Assembly (NCBI GenBank): GCA_964434865.1
Contig: CAYSWV010000023.1
Location: forward strand, 8,183 to 72,182
Direction: 5' to 3'
Source: CAYSWV01 sp964434865
GTDB taxonomy: Bacteria > Cyanobacteriota > Cyanobacteriia > Thermostichales > Thermostichaceae
DNA length: 64,000 nt
This document shows positions 12,343-22,500 of this stretch, in pieces (within the stretch, counting starts at the first letter, position 1; each line of letters begins with the position of its first letter). The translations under genes and the position numbers were made by a program. The notes below the pieces were generated by a model. The model was not told the origin of the DNA. It did no database searches and was given only the letters and a program-made list of their open reading frames with translations.

Positions 12343-13491
12343 ATGAGTCAATCTGAGCTATCGTGGCCGTTCTGGCCTCTTGTTCCGCTCTATCCCTATG
12401 ATCAACGCCGCACACTTCGTCAGGAGATAGTAGCAGAGCGGATTTGGACTTTTGATCAGGTGCAGGGCATTTTCTATGTTGTTGTACCGATTCGGATGAC
12501 TATGGTTCGATTGGATGAAGGTGGCCTATTAGTCTATGCTCCGGTAGCTCCTACCCCAGAATGCTTGGCATTAGTGCAAGATTTGATTGATCGCTATGGG
12601 CCGATTAAGTATATCCTGCTGCCAACAGTGTCTGGGTTAGAGCATAAAGTGTTTGTGGGGCCGTTTGCTCGTCAGTTTCCTCAAGCCCAGGTGTATGTTG
12701 CTCAAGATCAATGGAGCTTTCCTCTGAACTTACCGTTGAGTTGGTTAGGGTTTCCCCATGGGCGGACTCATCGGTTGCCGTCAGATCTCTCAACCTTACC
12801 TTTTGCTAGTCAAATTGCCTGTGCACAGCTAGGTCCCATTCAACTAGGACTAGGCCCGTTTGCAGAAGTCGTGTGTTTTGATCGGAGCACTCAGTCGTTA
12901 TTGGTAACTGATACCGTTTTTTGTGTGCCTCCCACACCCCCTCCCATTTTGGCCAGCGATCCGTATCCGCTATTATTTCATGCTCGGGATACTGCTGCTG
13001 ATCCTATCGTCGATACACCAGCTAATCGGACTAAAGGGTGGCAACGGATCTGTTTATTTGCTCTCTACTTTCAGCCCCAAACGTTAGCAATCACGGATTT
13101 AAAAACAGCTATCCAAGCGGCCCGTCAAGCCCCTGATCGATCTCGATCGGCTTATTTTGGGTTGTATCCATTTCATTGGAATCCGGGGTGGTCTCAGTCC
13201 TTTGCGGCCTTATGTCAACCTTTGCTAGTTGCCCCGATTTTACAGACGCTGATCCTCAATCGCTCTACTGTGGTTCGGGCCTGGATTGACCGAGTCACCC
13301 AGTGGGCCTTTGAACGGGTCATTCCTTGTCACTTTGATCCTAATCTCAAGGTTAGTCCACAACAGTTTCGAGAAGCCTTTGCCTTTTTGGAACCTTGGGT
13401 AGAGCCATCTGCAGATTTTGCCAGTTTACAAGACTTAGAAGAAACCTTAATCAAACGAAAGATTCTGCCGCCTCGGTGTAGTAATAGTTGA
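12343..13491 (+). CDS. DUF4336 domain-containing protein
   Basis: 382 residues, soluble. The N-terminal signature (WPFWPLVPLYPYDQRRTLRQE, then a short VVPIRMTMVRLDEGGLLVYAP stretch) is the typical opening of DUF4336 proteins, which are widespread in cyanobacteria and plastids and have a metallo-beta-lactamase-like fold judged by IKYILLPTVSGLEHKVFVGPF followed by a VTDTVF strand. The usual HXHXDH metal motif of hydrolases is absent, so enzymatic activity is doubtful. Stand-alone between two lipoprotein genes. Function unknown. Confidence 0.75.
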   Translation: MSQSELSWPFWPLVPLYPYDQRRTLRQEIVAERIWTFDQVQGIFYVVVPIRMTMVRLDEGGLLVYAPVAPTPECLALVQDLIDRYGPIKYILLPTVSGLEHKVFVGPFARQFPQAQVYVAQDQWSFPLNLPLSWLGFPHGRTHRLPSDLSTLPFASQIACAQLGPIQLGLGPFAEVVCFDRSTQSLLVTDTVFCVPPTPPPILASDPYPLLFHARDTAADPIVDTPANRTKGWQRICLFALYFQPQTLAITDLKTAIQAARQAPDRSRSAYFGLYPFHWNPGWSQSFAALCQPLLVAPILQTLILNRSTVVRAWIDRVTQWAFERVIPCHFDPNLKVSPQQFREAFAFLEPWVEPSADFASLQDLEETLIKRKILPPRCSNS

Positions 13492-13603
13492 CCAATCATG
13501 TCCTCCTTTGCAATACTTCGGTGAGTTCGTCAGGATTACTGGTAAAGCTCTCATATAGTCCTAGTCATTGATTTGCAGACCCTTCGTTATGAGGAGATTG
13601 ACA

Positions 13604-14263
13604 ATGAGCAGGCAGTTTAACTTGAGTCTCTATGTTGTGATCACATTGATGGCCTATTTGATCGGATGTAGTGATGATGGTGATAGTTCTCCTCCACAAA
13701 TTTCCTTTACTCCTGCTCCGGTTAGCACCAGCACTCCAACACCCAGTTCCACATTTACACCCATTCCCAATCCAACACCAGTAGCAACGCCGACGCCAAT
13801 TGTGACATTGACTCCTTTCCCTTCACCTGCGGTCACGCCTACGGCTACAACAGCTCAACCGACTGTAGATATTGCAGCTCTATCTGTGATTACACTAGGT
13901 GAAGAAACTACTATCGTGGCAGCTGTGTCAACACCAGCTGGGCTAGCTAGTGGATCCGCTGCGATTACGGTATCAGCCTCCCAAACTCCGATTACTTTTA
14001 CGATCGACTTTGCCGCCTCTCAAGTGGGGTGTACAGCAGGATCTACGGCTTGTGCGGCTTCAATTCCTGTGACTCTACCGGATACGCTAACGACTGGATC
14101 TTATGACATCACCGTCACTGTGACGGATACCTTAAATCGATCAGCTAGTGCAACCACCTCAGTTACGGTTGTAGCGGGTCCAACACCCTCGCCCTCACCA
14201 TCCTCATCACCCTCACCATCCTCGTCACCCTCACCATCCCCGTCACCCTCTCCCGCTGGTTAG
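13604..14263 (+). CDS. Ser/Thr/Pro-rich lipoprotein with mucin-like tails
   Basis: 219 residues from the ATG at 13604, chosen because GAGGAG (13591-13596) lies 7 bases upstream; a TTG at 13568 and ATG at 13589 are in frame but would bury that site. Signal segment ends in AYLIGC (lipobox Cys22). After the Cys come an acidic spot, a Thr/Pro-rich stretch (repeated PTP) and a folded region of about 100 residues whose end (SYDITVTVTDTLNRS...) resembles an Ig-like beta sandwich, then a terminal run of SPSPSS repeats built from repeated 18-base DNA blocks (about 14189-14250). Such tails are typical of cell-wall spanning or O-glycosylated segments. The GT39 gene begins 3 bases after its stop, which suggests a shared job. 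Confidence 0.7.
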   Translation: MSRQFNLSLYVVITLMAYLIGCSDDGDSSPPQISFTPAPVSTSTPTPSSTFTPIPNPTPVATPTPIVTLTPFPSPAVTPTATTAQPTVDIAALSVITLGEETTIVAAVSTPAGLASGSAAITVSASQTPITFTIDFAASQVGCTAGSTACAASIPVTLPDTLTTGSYDITVTVTDTLNRSASATTSVTVVAGPTPSPSPSSSPSPSSSPSPSPSPSPAG

Positions 14264-14266
14264 ATC

Positions 14267-16048
14267 TTGAGATATCTCCAATCCCATGACCCTAACTACC
14301 CACCCCGCTGGATTTTGATCGGTGCGGCCCTGCTAGCTATCGGTAGTGTTGCCTTGTGGCAAGGTCAGCCGTACCTGTTTGATTGGGATGAGCTCATTTA
14401 TGCCAGCTTGGCTCGGCACATGGTTGTGACTGGAGATTGGTTGTCATTAGTGATCAATGGAGATCCGTTTTGGGAGAAGCCCCCTTTCTTTTTCTGGCTG
14501 CAGGCTATCAGCTTTAGTCTGTTGGGATTTTCGGAAGGGGCAGCACGCTTACCCAATGCCTTGAGCCATGGTGGCCTGGTTGTGGGTTTAGTTTGGATGG
14601 GCTACCAAATCCACAGCCTCCGCTTGGGTCTAATTTGGTCACTGGTTGTGAGCACCAGTCTACTGCCTAGTCTCTTTGCCAAAACTGGATTAATCGATCC
14701 CACATTTAATTTAGCCATGTTGATTGGTTTGGGTGGGTTATTTGCTTATGAGCAAGCCCTATTAGCTGGCCGGAGCCGGTCTCTAATTCCCCTGAGTATA
14801 AGTGGGTTAGCTCTAGGACTAGCCGTCCTGATTAAGGGTCCCTTAGGTTGGGGCTTACCCGTTATCATTTGGATCCTATACAAACTCTGGCACCGAACCC
14901 ACTGGCATGGGCGAGATCTGGTATGGTTCGGTTTACTCAGTGGCGGGATTGCCTCCAGTTGGTTTGTGATTGAGGTAATCGTCAACGGTCCTGACTTTGT
15001 CACTGAGTTTGTGCACTATCAATGGCGGATCTTATCCACTGATGATGGCCATCATGGCCCGATCTATTTTCATATTGTTGCTTATAGTTTAGGTTGTTAT
15101 CCATTTGCCGCTTTGAGCGGGGTTGAGATCTGGTCTCAAGTGCAACCTCAACTGCGATCAAGACTTCAAGCCATTCGATCAGGTCGAACTCTACAGGCCG
15201 ATCATAGCCCCCTTTCAGTAGAGCCATTGCAATCAATCACTGCAAATCAAACCCTAGATCAATGCAACCACTTCATGATGATGGCAGTCGCTGTAGTGTT
15301 GGTGTTGTTTTCAATTATTGTTCAAACTAAGTTGATCCATTATTCATCACTCCTGTATGTCATGGGGGCCTATTTTGCCTCACAACGGATTTTACGCTGG
15401 TTAGATGGACAAGCCCAGCCTCATTGGATTGAATATGGATGGATCGCCTGTTCAGGCTTGCTCTTAGGGGGTGTCCTGTTACTGATTCCTTGGATGGGGC
15501 AGCATCTCGATCAGGTGATACCTCTAATAGACGATCCATTAACTCGATCCTATCTGCAGACAGCCGTGACCTGGCCGTGGTGGACGTACAGTCCTGGTTT
15601 GATCTTTCTATTAGGGTTAATTGTTGGCTTAATCGGGTGTTCTCGTCAATGGGTTCAAAGTAGCTTATGTTTGGTGCTAGCCACCTGGCTTAGTAGTCAA
15701 CTGTGTTGGAGTTGGATGGGATCTCGCGTTTTAAGCTACACCCAGGGAGGAGCTATCACTTTTTTTGAAACGATGGCCACTGAATCGACAGTTGATGCCC
15801 AATTAGCTCCTACTGTAGGGTTATTCGGGTTCCGTTCCTTTGTGCCTTACTTCTATGGACCTTTGCGAGTGCCTTGGGCCATGGATCTCGAAGATCTGAA
15901 GCTGATGCTTGAGCAGGAACCCACGTTGAACTATCTCGTAACCTGGACTCCCTTTGAAGCAGAGCTACTGGCCACGGCAGTCAAGGAGTCGATCGCTTTA
16001 GTTCCTGTGGCGCGCGAGGGTGGCTATGTATTGCTGCAGATCCGTTAG
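14267..16048 (+). CDS. GT39-family (PMT/ArnT-like) membrane glycosyltransferase
   Basis: 593 residues with roughly ten hydrophobic segments. The first periplasmic loop holds FDWDELIYASLARHM, with the acidic pair used as catalytic base in polyprenyl-phosphate-sugar dependent transferases, and the following DPFWEKPPFFFWLQ loop typical of PMT_2/ArnT proteins. The TTG at 14267 is the best start: the next ATG (RHM) falls after the catalytic motif. It lies 3 bp behind the mucin-like lipoprotein gene, so translational coupling is likely. Acceptor could be that lipoprotein, lipid A or another glycan; sequence alone cannot decide. Confidence 0.82.
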   Translation: MRYLQSHDPNYPPRWILIGAALLAIGSVALWQGQPYLFDWDELIYASLARHMVVTGDWLSLVINGDPFWEKPPFFFWLQAISFSLLGFSEGAARLPNALSHGGLVVGLVWMGYQIHSLRLGLIWSLVVSTSLLPSLFAKTGLIDPTFNLAMLIGLGGLFAYEQALLAGRSRSLIPLSISGLALGLAVLIKGPLGWGLPVIIWILYKLWHRTHWHGRDLVWFGLLSGGIASSWFVIEVIVNGPDFVTEFVHYQWRILSTDDGHHGPIYFHIVAYSLGCYPFAALSGVEIWSQVQPQLRSRLQAIRSGRTLQADHSPLSVEPLQSITANQTLDQCNHFMMMAVAVVLVLFSIIVQTKLIHYSSLLYVMGAYFASQRILRWLDGQAQPHWIEYGWIACSGLLLGGVLLLIPWMGQHLDQVIPLIDDPLTRSYLQTAVTWPWWTYSPGLIFLLGLIVGLIGCSRQWVQSSLCLVLATWLSSQLCWSWMGSRVLSYTQGGAITFFETMATESTVDAQLAPTVGLFGFRSFVPYFYGPLRVPWAMDLEDLKLMLEQEPTLNYLVTWTPFEAELLATAVKESIALVPVAREGGYVLLQIR

Positions 16049-16116
16049 CTGGCAGAGGGGTAGATCTAAGGAATAGGATTAGGGATCCAGGATCAGAGAT
16101 TCGAAATGGAGGATAG

Positions 16117-16136
16117 CTCGACTACACTCGACTACA
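16117..16136. repeat. Exact 10-bp tandem duplication
   Basis: CTCGACTACA at 16117-16126 and 16127-16136, upstream of the 49-residue membrane protein gene. Confidence 0.9.
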
Positions 16137-16163
16137 ATAGTACTGCTGAATTTAAAGGTCGTT

Positions 16164-16313
16164 ATGGAACGGTCTAAGTGGGTGGCTGTAGTCACAGGAA
16201 TTTTAGCTATTGCCTTGGGCATTGCCTATTTGATTTTGATCCAGTTTTTAGATTATCGAGCTGGGTTTGAGCCAGCCCCTGTTGATTTGTTGGGGATGAT
16301 GACTCATTTATAA
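16164..16313 (+). CDS. Small single-pass membrane protein (49 residues)
   Basis: ATG at 16164 to TAA at 16311-16313, too short for routine ORF lists. It begins MERSKWVAVV, continues as one hydrophobic helix (about 7-29) and ends in a short soluble tail with DYRAGFEPAPVDLLG. Positive residues lie before the helix and acidic ones after it, a sensible N-in topology. Codon use resembles its neighbours. Tiny cyanobacterial membrane proteins with this plan (basic start, one helix, conserved LxDxR-like exit) are common, but I cannot name a family. Located between the GT39 and DUF815 genes, with 115 and 89 bp flanks, all in the same direction. Confidence 0.6.
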   Translation: MERSKWVAVVTGILAIALGIAYLILIQFLDYRAGFEPAPVDLLGMMTHL

Positions 16314-16402
16314 GAGCCATTTAAAACTGATCGAGCTGTAGATAACATCCCTTGACAATTCGTCCTAAAATCAAGTCTTGGTGATGTTGAGCTAGGGCCT
16401 CT

Positions 16403-17680
16403 ATGTATTCTATGTCTGCCGAAATTGAGGGTGTACGCCAAGCTGCAGCCCAGATCCTTCTCTTTCAAGATGTGCTAGTTCATCCGATTGGACAGGCTTG
16501 GATCACCTTGGTTGATCGTCTTTGTCATCAAACTCCTGCCGCGACAGTCTTGACAGCCTATGGTGCCTTTTTCTCGCTACTGGCCGAAGCCCGACTCAGT
16601 TGGCCTCACTTTCTGATCCAGCAAATCCATTGGTCTACGAATCCCTTTGCTAAGGCTGTCACTCAGACTTCAACCGAAGCCTTACCTCTGGCTTTAATTC
16701 AAGCCGCTCAACATGATCTGCGTTGTTTCCAGCGCTTAGCGGGTAGTGAGGCTAGTTTACGTCTCCCCCTGCAAAAACTAGGGGTACAGATTTGGTGGTC
16801 TGATGAAACCACTCGTCTCACAGGGTGGAATCCCCTATCAACCCAAGATTGGGCGGCAACGCTTGAAGATCTAGCGGACCATTATCGGCATCAGGGGGTC
16901 GGCATCTGTGCTCGATATCAAGCCTTTCGCTGGTATCAACATCAGTTACTAGGGGTGGCTCACCCTGATTGGGTCCTGTTGGATCAAATCTATGGCTATG
17001 AGCGACAGAAACAACAACTATGTCACAACACAGAAGCCTTATTAGCTCGAACTCCAGCTCTACATGTTTTACTCTACGGCGCTCGGGGTACAGGCAAGTC
17101 GTCCATGGTCAAAGCCATGTTGTCTAAGTACTGTCAGCAAGGCTTACGGCTGTTAGAACTCAATCGCGCCCAGTTAATCGATCTACCAATCATTGTTGAT
17201 AATCTGAGACAACGAGCACAATGTTTTATTTTGTTTGTGGATGATCTCTCCTTTGAAGCTGACGAAACCGATTTCAAACAGTTAAAGGTCTTACTGGAAG
17301 GGGATATTTCAGCACAACCCACCAACGTTAGACTCTATGCCACCACCAATCGCCGTCATTTGATTCGTGAGTTTTTCCAAGATCGACCGAATCCCTCTGA
17401 TACTGAGATTCATGCCTGGGATACTGTACAAGAAAAACTATCACTCCGAGATCGATTTGGTCTAACGCTAACCTTTGCGCCTTTTACCCAGGCCGATTAT
17501 CTGGCCACAGTTGACCATCTGATGCACCTCAAGCCACACATAGACCTAGATCCGCAAGTGATCCGCCGCCAAGCAATCATGTGGGCCCAACAGCAGAATG
17601 GGTTTTCGGGGCGGACAGCCCGTCAATTTGTGGATTCTTTAGATTCGGCTTCCTTAGAGGCTGTTTTACCGTCTAGTTAA
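16403..17680 (+). CDS. AAA+ ATPase of the DUF815 type
   Basis: 425 residues. The N-terminal 190 residues are helical; the ATPase has Walker A GARGTGKSS (226-234), Walker B ILFVDDLSF (about 276-284), sensor-1 like VRLYATTNRRHLI and a C-terminal lid with LRDRFGLTLTF. The phrase RFGL and the loop carrying an acidic-rich KVLLEGD match DUF815 proteins, a conserved but poorly characterised AAA family. No partner gene is obvious nearby. Confidence 0.85.
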   Translation: MYSMSAEIEGVRQAAAQILLFQDVLVHPIGQAWITLVDRLCHQTPAATVLTAYGAFFSLLAEARLSWPHFLIQQIHWSTNPFAKAVTQTSTEALPLALIQAAQHDLRCFQRLAGSEASLRLPLQKLGVQIWWSDETTRLTGWNPLSTQDWAATLEDLADHYRHQGVGICARYQAFRWYQHQLLGVAHPDWVLLDQIYGYERQKQQLCHNTEALLARTPALHVLLYGARGTGKSSMVKAMLSKYCQQGLRLLELNRAQLIDLPIIVDNLRQRAQCFILFVDDLSFEADETDFKQLKVLLEGDISAQPTNVRLYATTNRRHLIREFFQDRPNPSDTEIHAWDTVQEKLSLRDRFGLTLTFAPFTQADYLATVDHLMHLKPHIDLDPQVIRRQAIMWAQQQNGFSGRTARQFVDSLDSASLEAVLPSS

Positions 17681-17995
17681 GTTGAGCAGTTAGGTTTCCT
17701 CAGAACCGTTACCTGAACTCAATCCTAGCGATTAAAAGACATCGTTACATACTTGATCAAGTCAACTGAGATTTTACATACTCTCTCTGGCCAGAGTCAT
17801 CAGACCTCGATCGCTAGATACCTGATTGAATAAGGAATTTACTAAGGACTTGGAGCCTAGTGTAGTTGATCATGTCTTTGGTGATGCATACTTTTTTGTT
17901 AAAAACTGTCAATTATGCAACAAATTGTGTCTTTAGCAGTTTTATGTAATTCGATCCGTTATTGTATAAGGGTACACAGATTTCGGGAGGAAGTT
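17681..17995. other. 315-bp intergenic region with a perfect 12-bp palindrome
   Basis: No ORF of useful size. It holds CTCTGGCCAGAG at 17785-17796, a perfect palindrome that could be an operator, and near its right end a good -10 hexamer (see the promoter entry). Direct ATTTTACATACT/ATCGTTACATACTT similarity occurs just left of the palindrome. The rest shows nothing definite. Confidence 0.5.
17942..17970 (+). promoter_or_regulatory. Candidate promoter of the 17996 gene
   Basis: TATAAG at 17965-17970 matches five of six -10 positions; 17 bases upstream is TTATGT, a poor -35. Transcription from about 17977 would leave a leader of about 20 bases carrying GGGAGG (17985-17990) in front of the GTG at 17996, a consistent layout. 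Inference from pattern only. Confidence 0.3.
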
Positions 17996-18502
17996 GTGAG
18001 TCACCGAGTAACAATTGCGGTTCCCGAGTCGCTCTATGCACGGCTTCAACCCGTAAAACATCACTTCAATATTTCGGCGATTTGCCAGGAGGCATTGGAA
18101 ATGGCTATTACCTGTGAAGAACTCAAGAACCAAATGGCTGAGCAGGATTTAGTAGATCGCCTACGAGCTGAAAAACAGGTTTTACTTAACAAAGTTCGTC
18201 AAGAAGGATTTGAATTAGGAATCCGCTCGAGTTCCAAGTTGTCCTACAAAGACTTTCAGCATTTTGAACGAGTGGGTTCGCTAGCTCCAGCTTTAGATGC
18301 AGAGGCAGTAGATTACCTATGGACGTTTTTGGATCTCAAAGAATATCCCCAGCAAGCTCGGATGCATGATCCTGATTTTGCTCACTTGTTAGACGTTGAT
18401 CCACAGAGTCGCATTCAATTTGCCCAAAGTTGGCTCGAAGGGATTTTGTCGGTTTGGTGCCTAATTAAGCCTCGGGTAGACACTGCAGATTTCAAAGCCT
18501 AA
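17996..18502 (+). CDS. Small RHH-like cyanobacterial protein of unknown function
   Basis: 168 residues from GTG 17996, chosen over ATG 17915 because GGGAGG (17985-17990) lies 5 bases upstream and the sequence before it (IVSLAVLCNSIRYCIRVHRF) looks non-coding. The N-terminus (SHRVTIAVPESLYARLQPVKHHFNISAICQEALEMAI) has the strand-helix-helix pattern of ribbon-helix-helix proteins, as in post-segregational CcdA-like antitoxins. A coiled-coil-like helix (about 44-70) and an acidic C-terminal half follow; they resemble no effector I recognise. Its stop overlaps the stop of rnhA by 4 bases on the opposite strand. Confidence 0.7.
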   Translation: MSHRVTIAVPESLYARLQPVKHHFNISAICQEALEMAITCEELKNQMAEQDLVDRLRAEKQVLLNKVRQEGFELGIRSSSKLSYKDFQHFERVGSLAPALDAEAVDYLWTFLDLKEYPQQARMHDPDFAHLLDVDPQSRIQFAQSWLEGILSVWCLIKPRVDTADFKA

Positions 18503-18957
18503 AGGGCTGACAATATTGCTGTGCGACCTTTTTGAACCAGTTGATCAGCATATTCATTCCATTGCAGTCCCGCATGAGCTTTGATCCAGGTCACTTGGAG
18601 TTGAGGGTATTGCTGTTTGAGAGCTGCTAGTTGTTTGACTAGATCTAAGTTTTCAATTGCGCCTCGCTTTCGGCGCCAACCCCGTGCTTCCCACCCTGCC
18701 ATCCATTCATTGTATGTTTGGACACACAGATTAGAATCAGCGTAGAGGATTGGGGTTTTAGGCGGGGTTATAAGACAATACTCCAAAGCCTGGATTATGG
18801 CGGTTAACTCCATGCGATTGTTAGTGGTCTCTAACTCACCACCGTAGGCTTCATGCACGATGGTATCTTGATCAACTACCACAAACCCCCAACCACCTGG
18901 CCCTGGATTGGGCGAGCACCCTCCATCGGTGAAGATTCCTGATGTTAGTGGAGACAT
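18499..18957 (-). CDS. rnhA: Ribonuclease HI
   Basis: 152 residues, the normal length. It hydrolyses RNA in RNA-DNA hybrids. Catalytic set is visible: D11 in FTDGGCSPNPGPGGWG, E50 in NNRMEL, D74 in YADSNL and D138 in NEYADQL, with H128 in WIKAHAG, plus the basic ARGWRRKRG handle that contacts the hybrid. The ATG at 18957 gives the canonical start. Convergent with and overlapping the preceding small gene by 4 bases. Confidence 0.95.
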   Translation of the reverse strand: MSPLTSGIFTDGGCSPNPGPGGWGFVVVDQDTIVHEAYGGELETTNNRMELTAIIQALEYCLITPPKTPILYADSNLCVQTYNEWMAGWEARGWRRKRGAIENLDLVKQLAALKQQYPQLQVTWIKAHAGLQWNEYADQLVQKGRTAILSAL

Positions 18958-19044
18958 AAACCATTCAACCTCATGCTAGGAATTTCCATACATCGCGCCA
19001 ACCAAGGTTAAGCTAAGGGAGATTCGTTAAAGAGTAATCAGCTT

Positions 19045-19431
19045 ATGCTTACTGAATTAGAGTTGTCACTGGGCTTAATCCTCAGCTTAATTCTCAATGC
19101 TGGGATCGGAGCTGGTTTTGGGGGTGCAGCTGGCCTGACGCAATGGCTACTTTACCGAGATCGTAATCCTAAGGCTAATGGGTTAATCGGGTCAAACACG
19201 TTGGCAGGGGCTGCTGTAGGGTTAGGTTATATTCCAACTATGCTTTTGATTGAGATGCTACTCGATTGGTTAGGTGAACCGAATATAATCACTTTGGTTG
19301 GTTTAGCCTTGTTGGCGGCTGCCATCCTGGGGGCTATCTATGGAACAATTAGCGGCTTAACAAATAGTACTTGGGTGACACCCCCCTCCTCTAGCTTCTT
19401 GGGATCTGATCAATTCCGATTACCCCGCTAA
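19045..19431 (+). CDS. Small glycine/alanine-rich membrane protein, unknown
   Basis: 128 residues with three or four hydrophobic helices carrying many small residues (GIGAGFGGAAGL, LAGAAVGLGY, ALLAAAILGAIYG), a glycine-zipper style often seen in small membrane proteins, and a loop WLLYRDRNPKANG. Ends in a short Pro/Ser-rich tail. Not recognised. Divergent from rnhA (87 bp apart) and 138 bp before the Cache hybrid kinase. Confidence 0.65.
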   Translation: MLTELELSLGLILSLILNAGIGAGFGGAAGLTQWLLYRDRNPKANGLIGSNTLAGAAVGLGYIPTMLLIEMLLDWLGEPNIITLVGLALLAAAILGAIYGTISGLTNSTWVTPPSSSFLGSDQFRLPR

Positions 19432-19569
19432 GATTTGAATCAACCTCAAGCCGAGCTTCAACTTCTCTGAGCACTGATACCAGCCCTAACCATGATGTCA
19501 GCCCTCATGACAGCTATCGTTGTATCGTAGAATGCAAGAGATTCAACTTACTACTGGCTAGGATTCACC

Positions 19570-22500
19570 TTGACATCATCACTCCCTCCAGCTGAATCCT
19601 CCCCAAAACGGTGGGGTATTCCACTTCGATGGGCGTTGATCATCCCCTTTGCCCTTCAAGTGTTGGCTGCAGTTGGATTAGTGGGGTATCAATCGTTGCA
19701 AAATGGTCAAGCTGCCATTGAGGTTACCGCGTTGCAACTCCAAAGCGAGATCATGCAACGGATCGAACAAAAGCTCGCTGACTATCTTGAGATCCCTCAT
19801 ATCATCAACCATATCAATGCTGAGGTCATTTACCAAGGAGCGTTGAAAACACAAGATCAAGCCAGCGAACGTTATCTCTGGAGGCAAATTCAACGACTAC
19901 CTGCCATCACCTGGATTTACTATGGTGATCAGGCCTCTGGCGACTTTTTAGGCGTGACTCGAACTCTCAATCAAAACCTTCAATTGGTGATCAGTGATGC
20001 TTCAACTCGTTATTTGAGTACTAACTATACCTTGACGGTTGATGGACAGCGAGATCAAAGGGTTAAAGTTACGCCGAATCCCTATGACCCCAGACCCAGA
20101 CCCTGGTATCAACAAGCAGTACAACAAGGTGAGGCTGTTTGGACTGATGTTTATGCTGATTTTGATTTTCCACAGCTGATCATGAGTGCAGCTCTCCCAG
20201 TCTATGATGCGGCTGGTCAGTTATTAGGGGTTTGTGGTGTTGATTACTCACTACATGACATCAGTCGGTTTCTGCGACAGTTGCAGATTGGTCGGACTGG
20301 GCAAGCCTATATTGTTGATCAAACGGGAACACTGATCGCCATTTCATCCGGTGAAGCTCCTTATCAAGTTCGTGAGGATCAAACTCTTACACGACTCACA
20401 CCCGCCCAGAGTACTTCAACATTGATCCAAAAAACAGCTAGCTGGCTGCAAGATGGGGCAAGAGCACCTTTAAACCCTGACTCTCTTGTTACACTTAATC
20501 ATCAATCCTATTTTATTCAAACGCAAGATTTTCAAGATCCACGTGGATTGAATTGGACCATTGTGACTATTATCCCTGAAACTGACTTTTTAGAACAATT
20601 CCACCACAATTGGCAGACCACTCTTCTGTTGTGTCTACTAGCTCTGCTCGGCAGTCTAGGGGTAGGCTGGATGACTAGTCGTTGGATTATTCGGCCCATT
20701 CAGACCTTGATCCACGCCAGTCATCAAATTTCAAAGGGACAGCTGCATCAGCAGATCCAAGTGAATCGAATTGCAGAACTCGAAGAGCTGGGCCAGTCTT
20801 TCAACTCGATGTCCACTCAGGTTAACGAATCCGTTACAAATCTAGAAGCTCAGGTAAAAAAACGAACACAAGAAGTGGTTAAGCAAGCCAAGAGCCGAGG
20901 TTTAGTGAACCGGATCCTACGCTCATTTTTAGCTCAAGAAGGGGAACAGGCTATTCAGTTAGCTTTAGAATCTTTAGTAAGACTGTTTCCAGCTGTTGAT
21001 CGGGCCTACATTTTTAAGTATAACGCTCAGAAGACAGAAACTTTTAATACTCACGAATGGTGCGCCAATGGGATCCCAGCCCAGATCAACCGTTATAAAA
21101 AAGTACCTGTCAAGGCCTATCCCTGGTTACACGAACAAATGTTTCAAGGTAACGTGGTGGCTGTGAATGATCTAAAGACATTAAGGGACAAGGCAAGTTT
21201 AGAGCTAGCTACTTGGCAACAGCAATCAATCCAGTCTATCGTCTATGTGCCTCTGAGCTATCGAGATCAGCTACTAGGTACTTTGGGTGTAGAAGTCATT
21301 CGCTCCAAGACGTATCAATGGACCCCCCAAACTATTCAAGTGCTCCGCTTGGTAGGTGAGATTATCGCCATGGGCCAAGCTCGATCATCAGCCGAAATGG
21401 CCCTACAAAAAAGTGAAGCCCAACTGCGAATGACCTTGGAAGCGGCCAACATGGGGGCATGGGAGTGGGATATAGAAACCGGTGAAGAACGTTGGTCTCC
21501 AGAAATGCAATATCTACTGGGGCAAGTGGATGTGCCGGTGACAGGATTTGATGAGTTCTTGCAATGTGTTCATCCCGAGGACCGCAACCAACTGCTGGCG
21601 GCTCAAGATCAGGCTCTTCGAGAGGGAACCCGCTATCAATCTGAGTATCGTGTGATTTTACCGGATGGTCAGCTTCGTTGGCTAACGAGTATTGGTAGCT
21701 TTCAACGTGATGCTACAGGTAAAGCGATTAAACTCTCTGGCATATCCCTTGATATTACTGAGCGCAAATGTTTTGAAGCTGATCTACAAAAAGCCAAAGA
21801 AGCAGCTGAACAAGCTAATCGAGCTAAGAGTACCTTTCTAGCTAATATGAGTCATGAGCTCAGAACTCCACTCAACGGCATTCTAGGATTTGCTCAACTT
21901 TTAGCCCGCGATGCGGCCCTGAATCCACAACAGAAACGATCAATTGATATTATCAATACTAGCGGTGAACATTTACTGGCTTTAATCAATGATATTCTAG
22001 ATGTTTCAAAAATCGAAGCCGGGCGAGTCGTGCTCCAGAATTCATTAGTTGATTTACATGCCTTAGTTGAAGCCATTCATGACCTCTTTCTGGCTAAGGT
22101 GGAAGCGAAAGGGTTAGACTTTCAGGTTGAAGTGGATGCTTCAGTTCCTTATGCAGTTATGATCGATGAGGGTAAACTGCGACAAATCCTGGTCAATCTT
22201 TTGAGTAACGCCCTAAAATTTACCTACACAGGAAGTATCTATCTACAGGTGCAAGCTCAATCGACAACTCTCGATCAAGTACAGTTGACTTTAGTAGTTC
22301 AGGATACCGGTGAAGGTATTCAAGCCAGTGATTTAAAAAAGCTATTTAAAGCCTTTAGCCAAACTGAAAGTGGTCTGAAACAGCAAAGCGGTACTGGCCT
22401 CGGACTAACGATTAGTCGCAACTTTGCCCGAATGATGGGAGGCGATATTCAAGTCATGAGTCAACCAGGTCAGGGATCGACCTTTACCGTCACCTTGCAG

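Noticed and set aside
14180..14250. CRISPR-like or satellite repeat at the end of the lipoprotein gene
   Set aside because: It is in-frame Ser/Pro coding repeat with no spacers.
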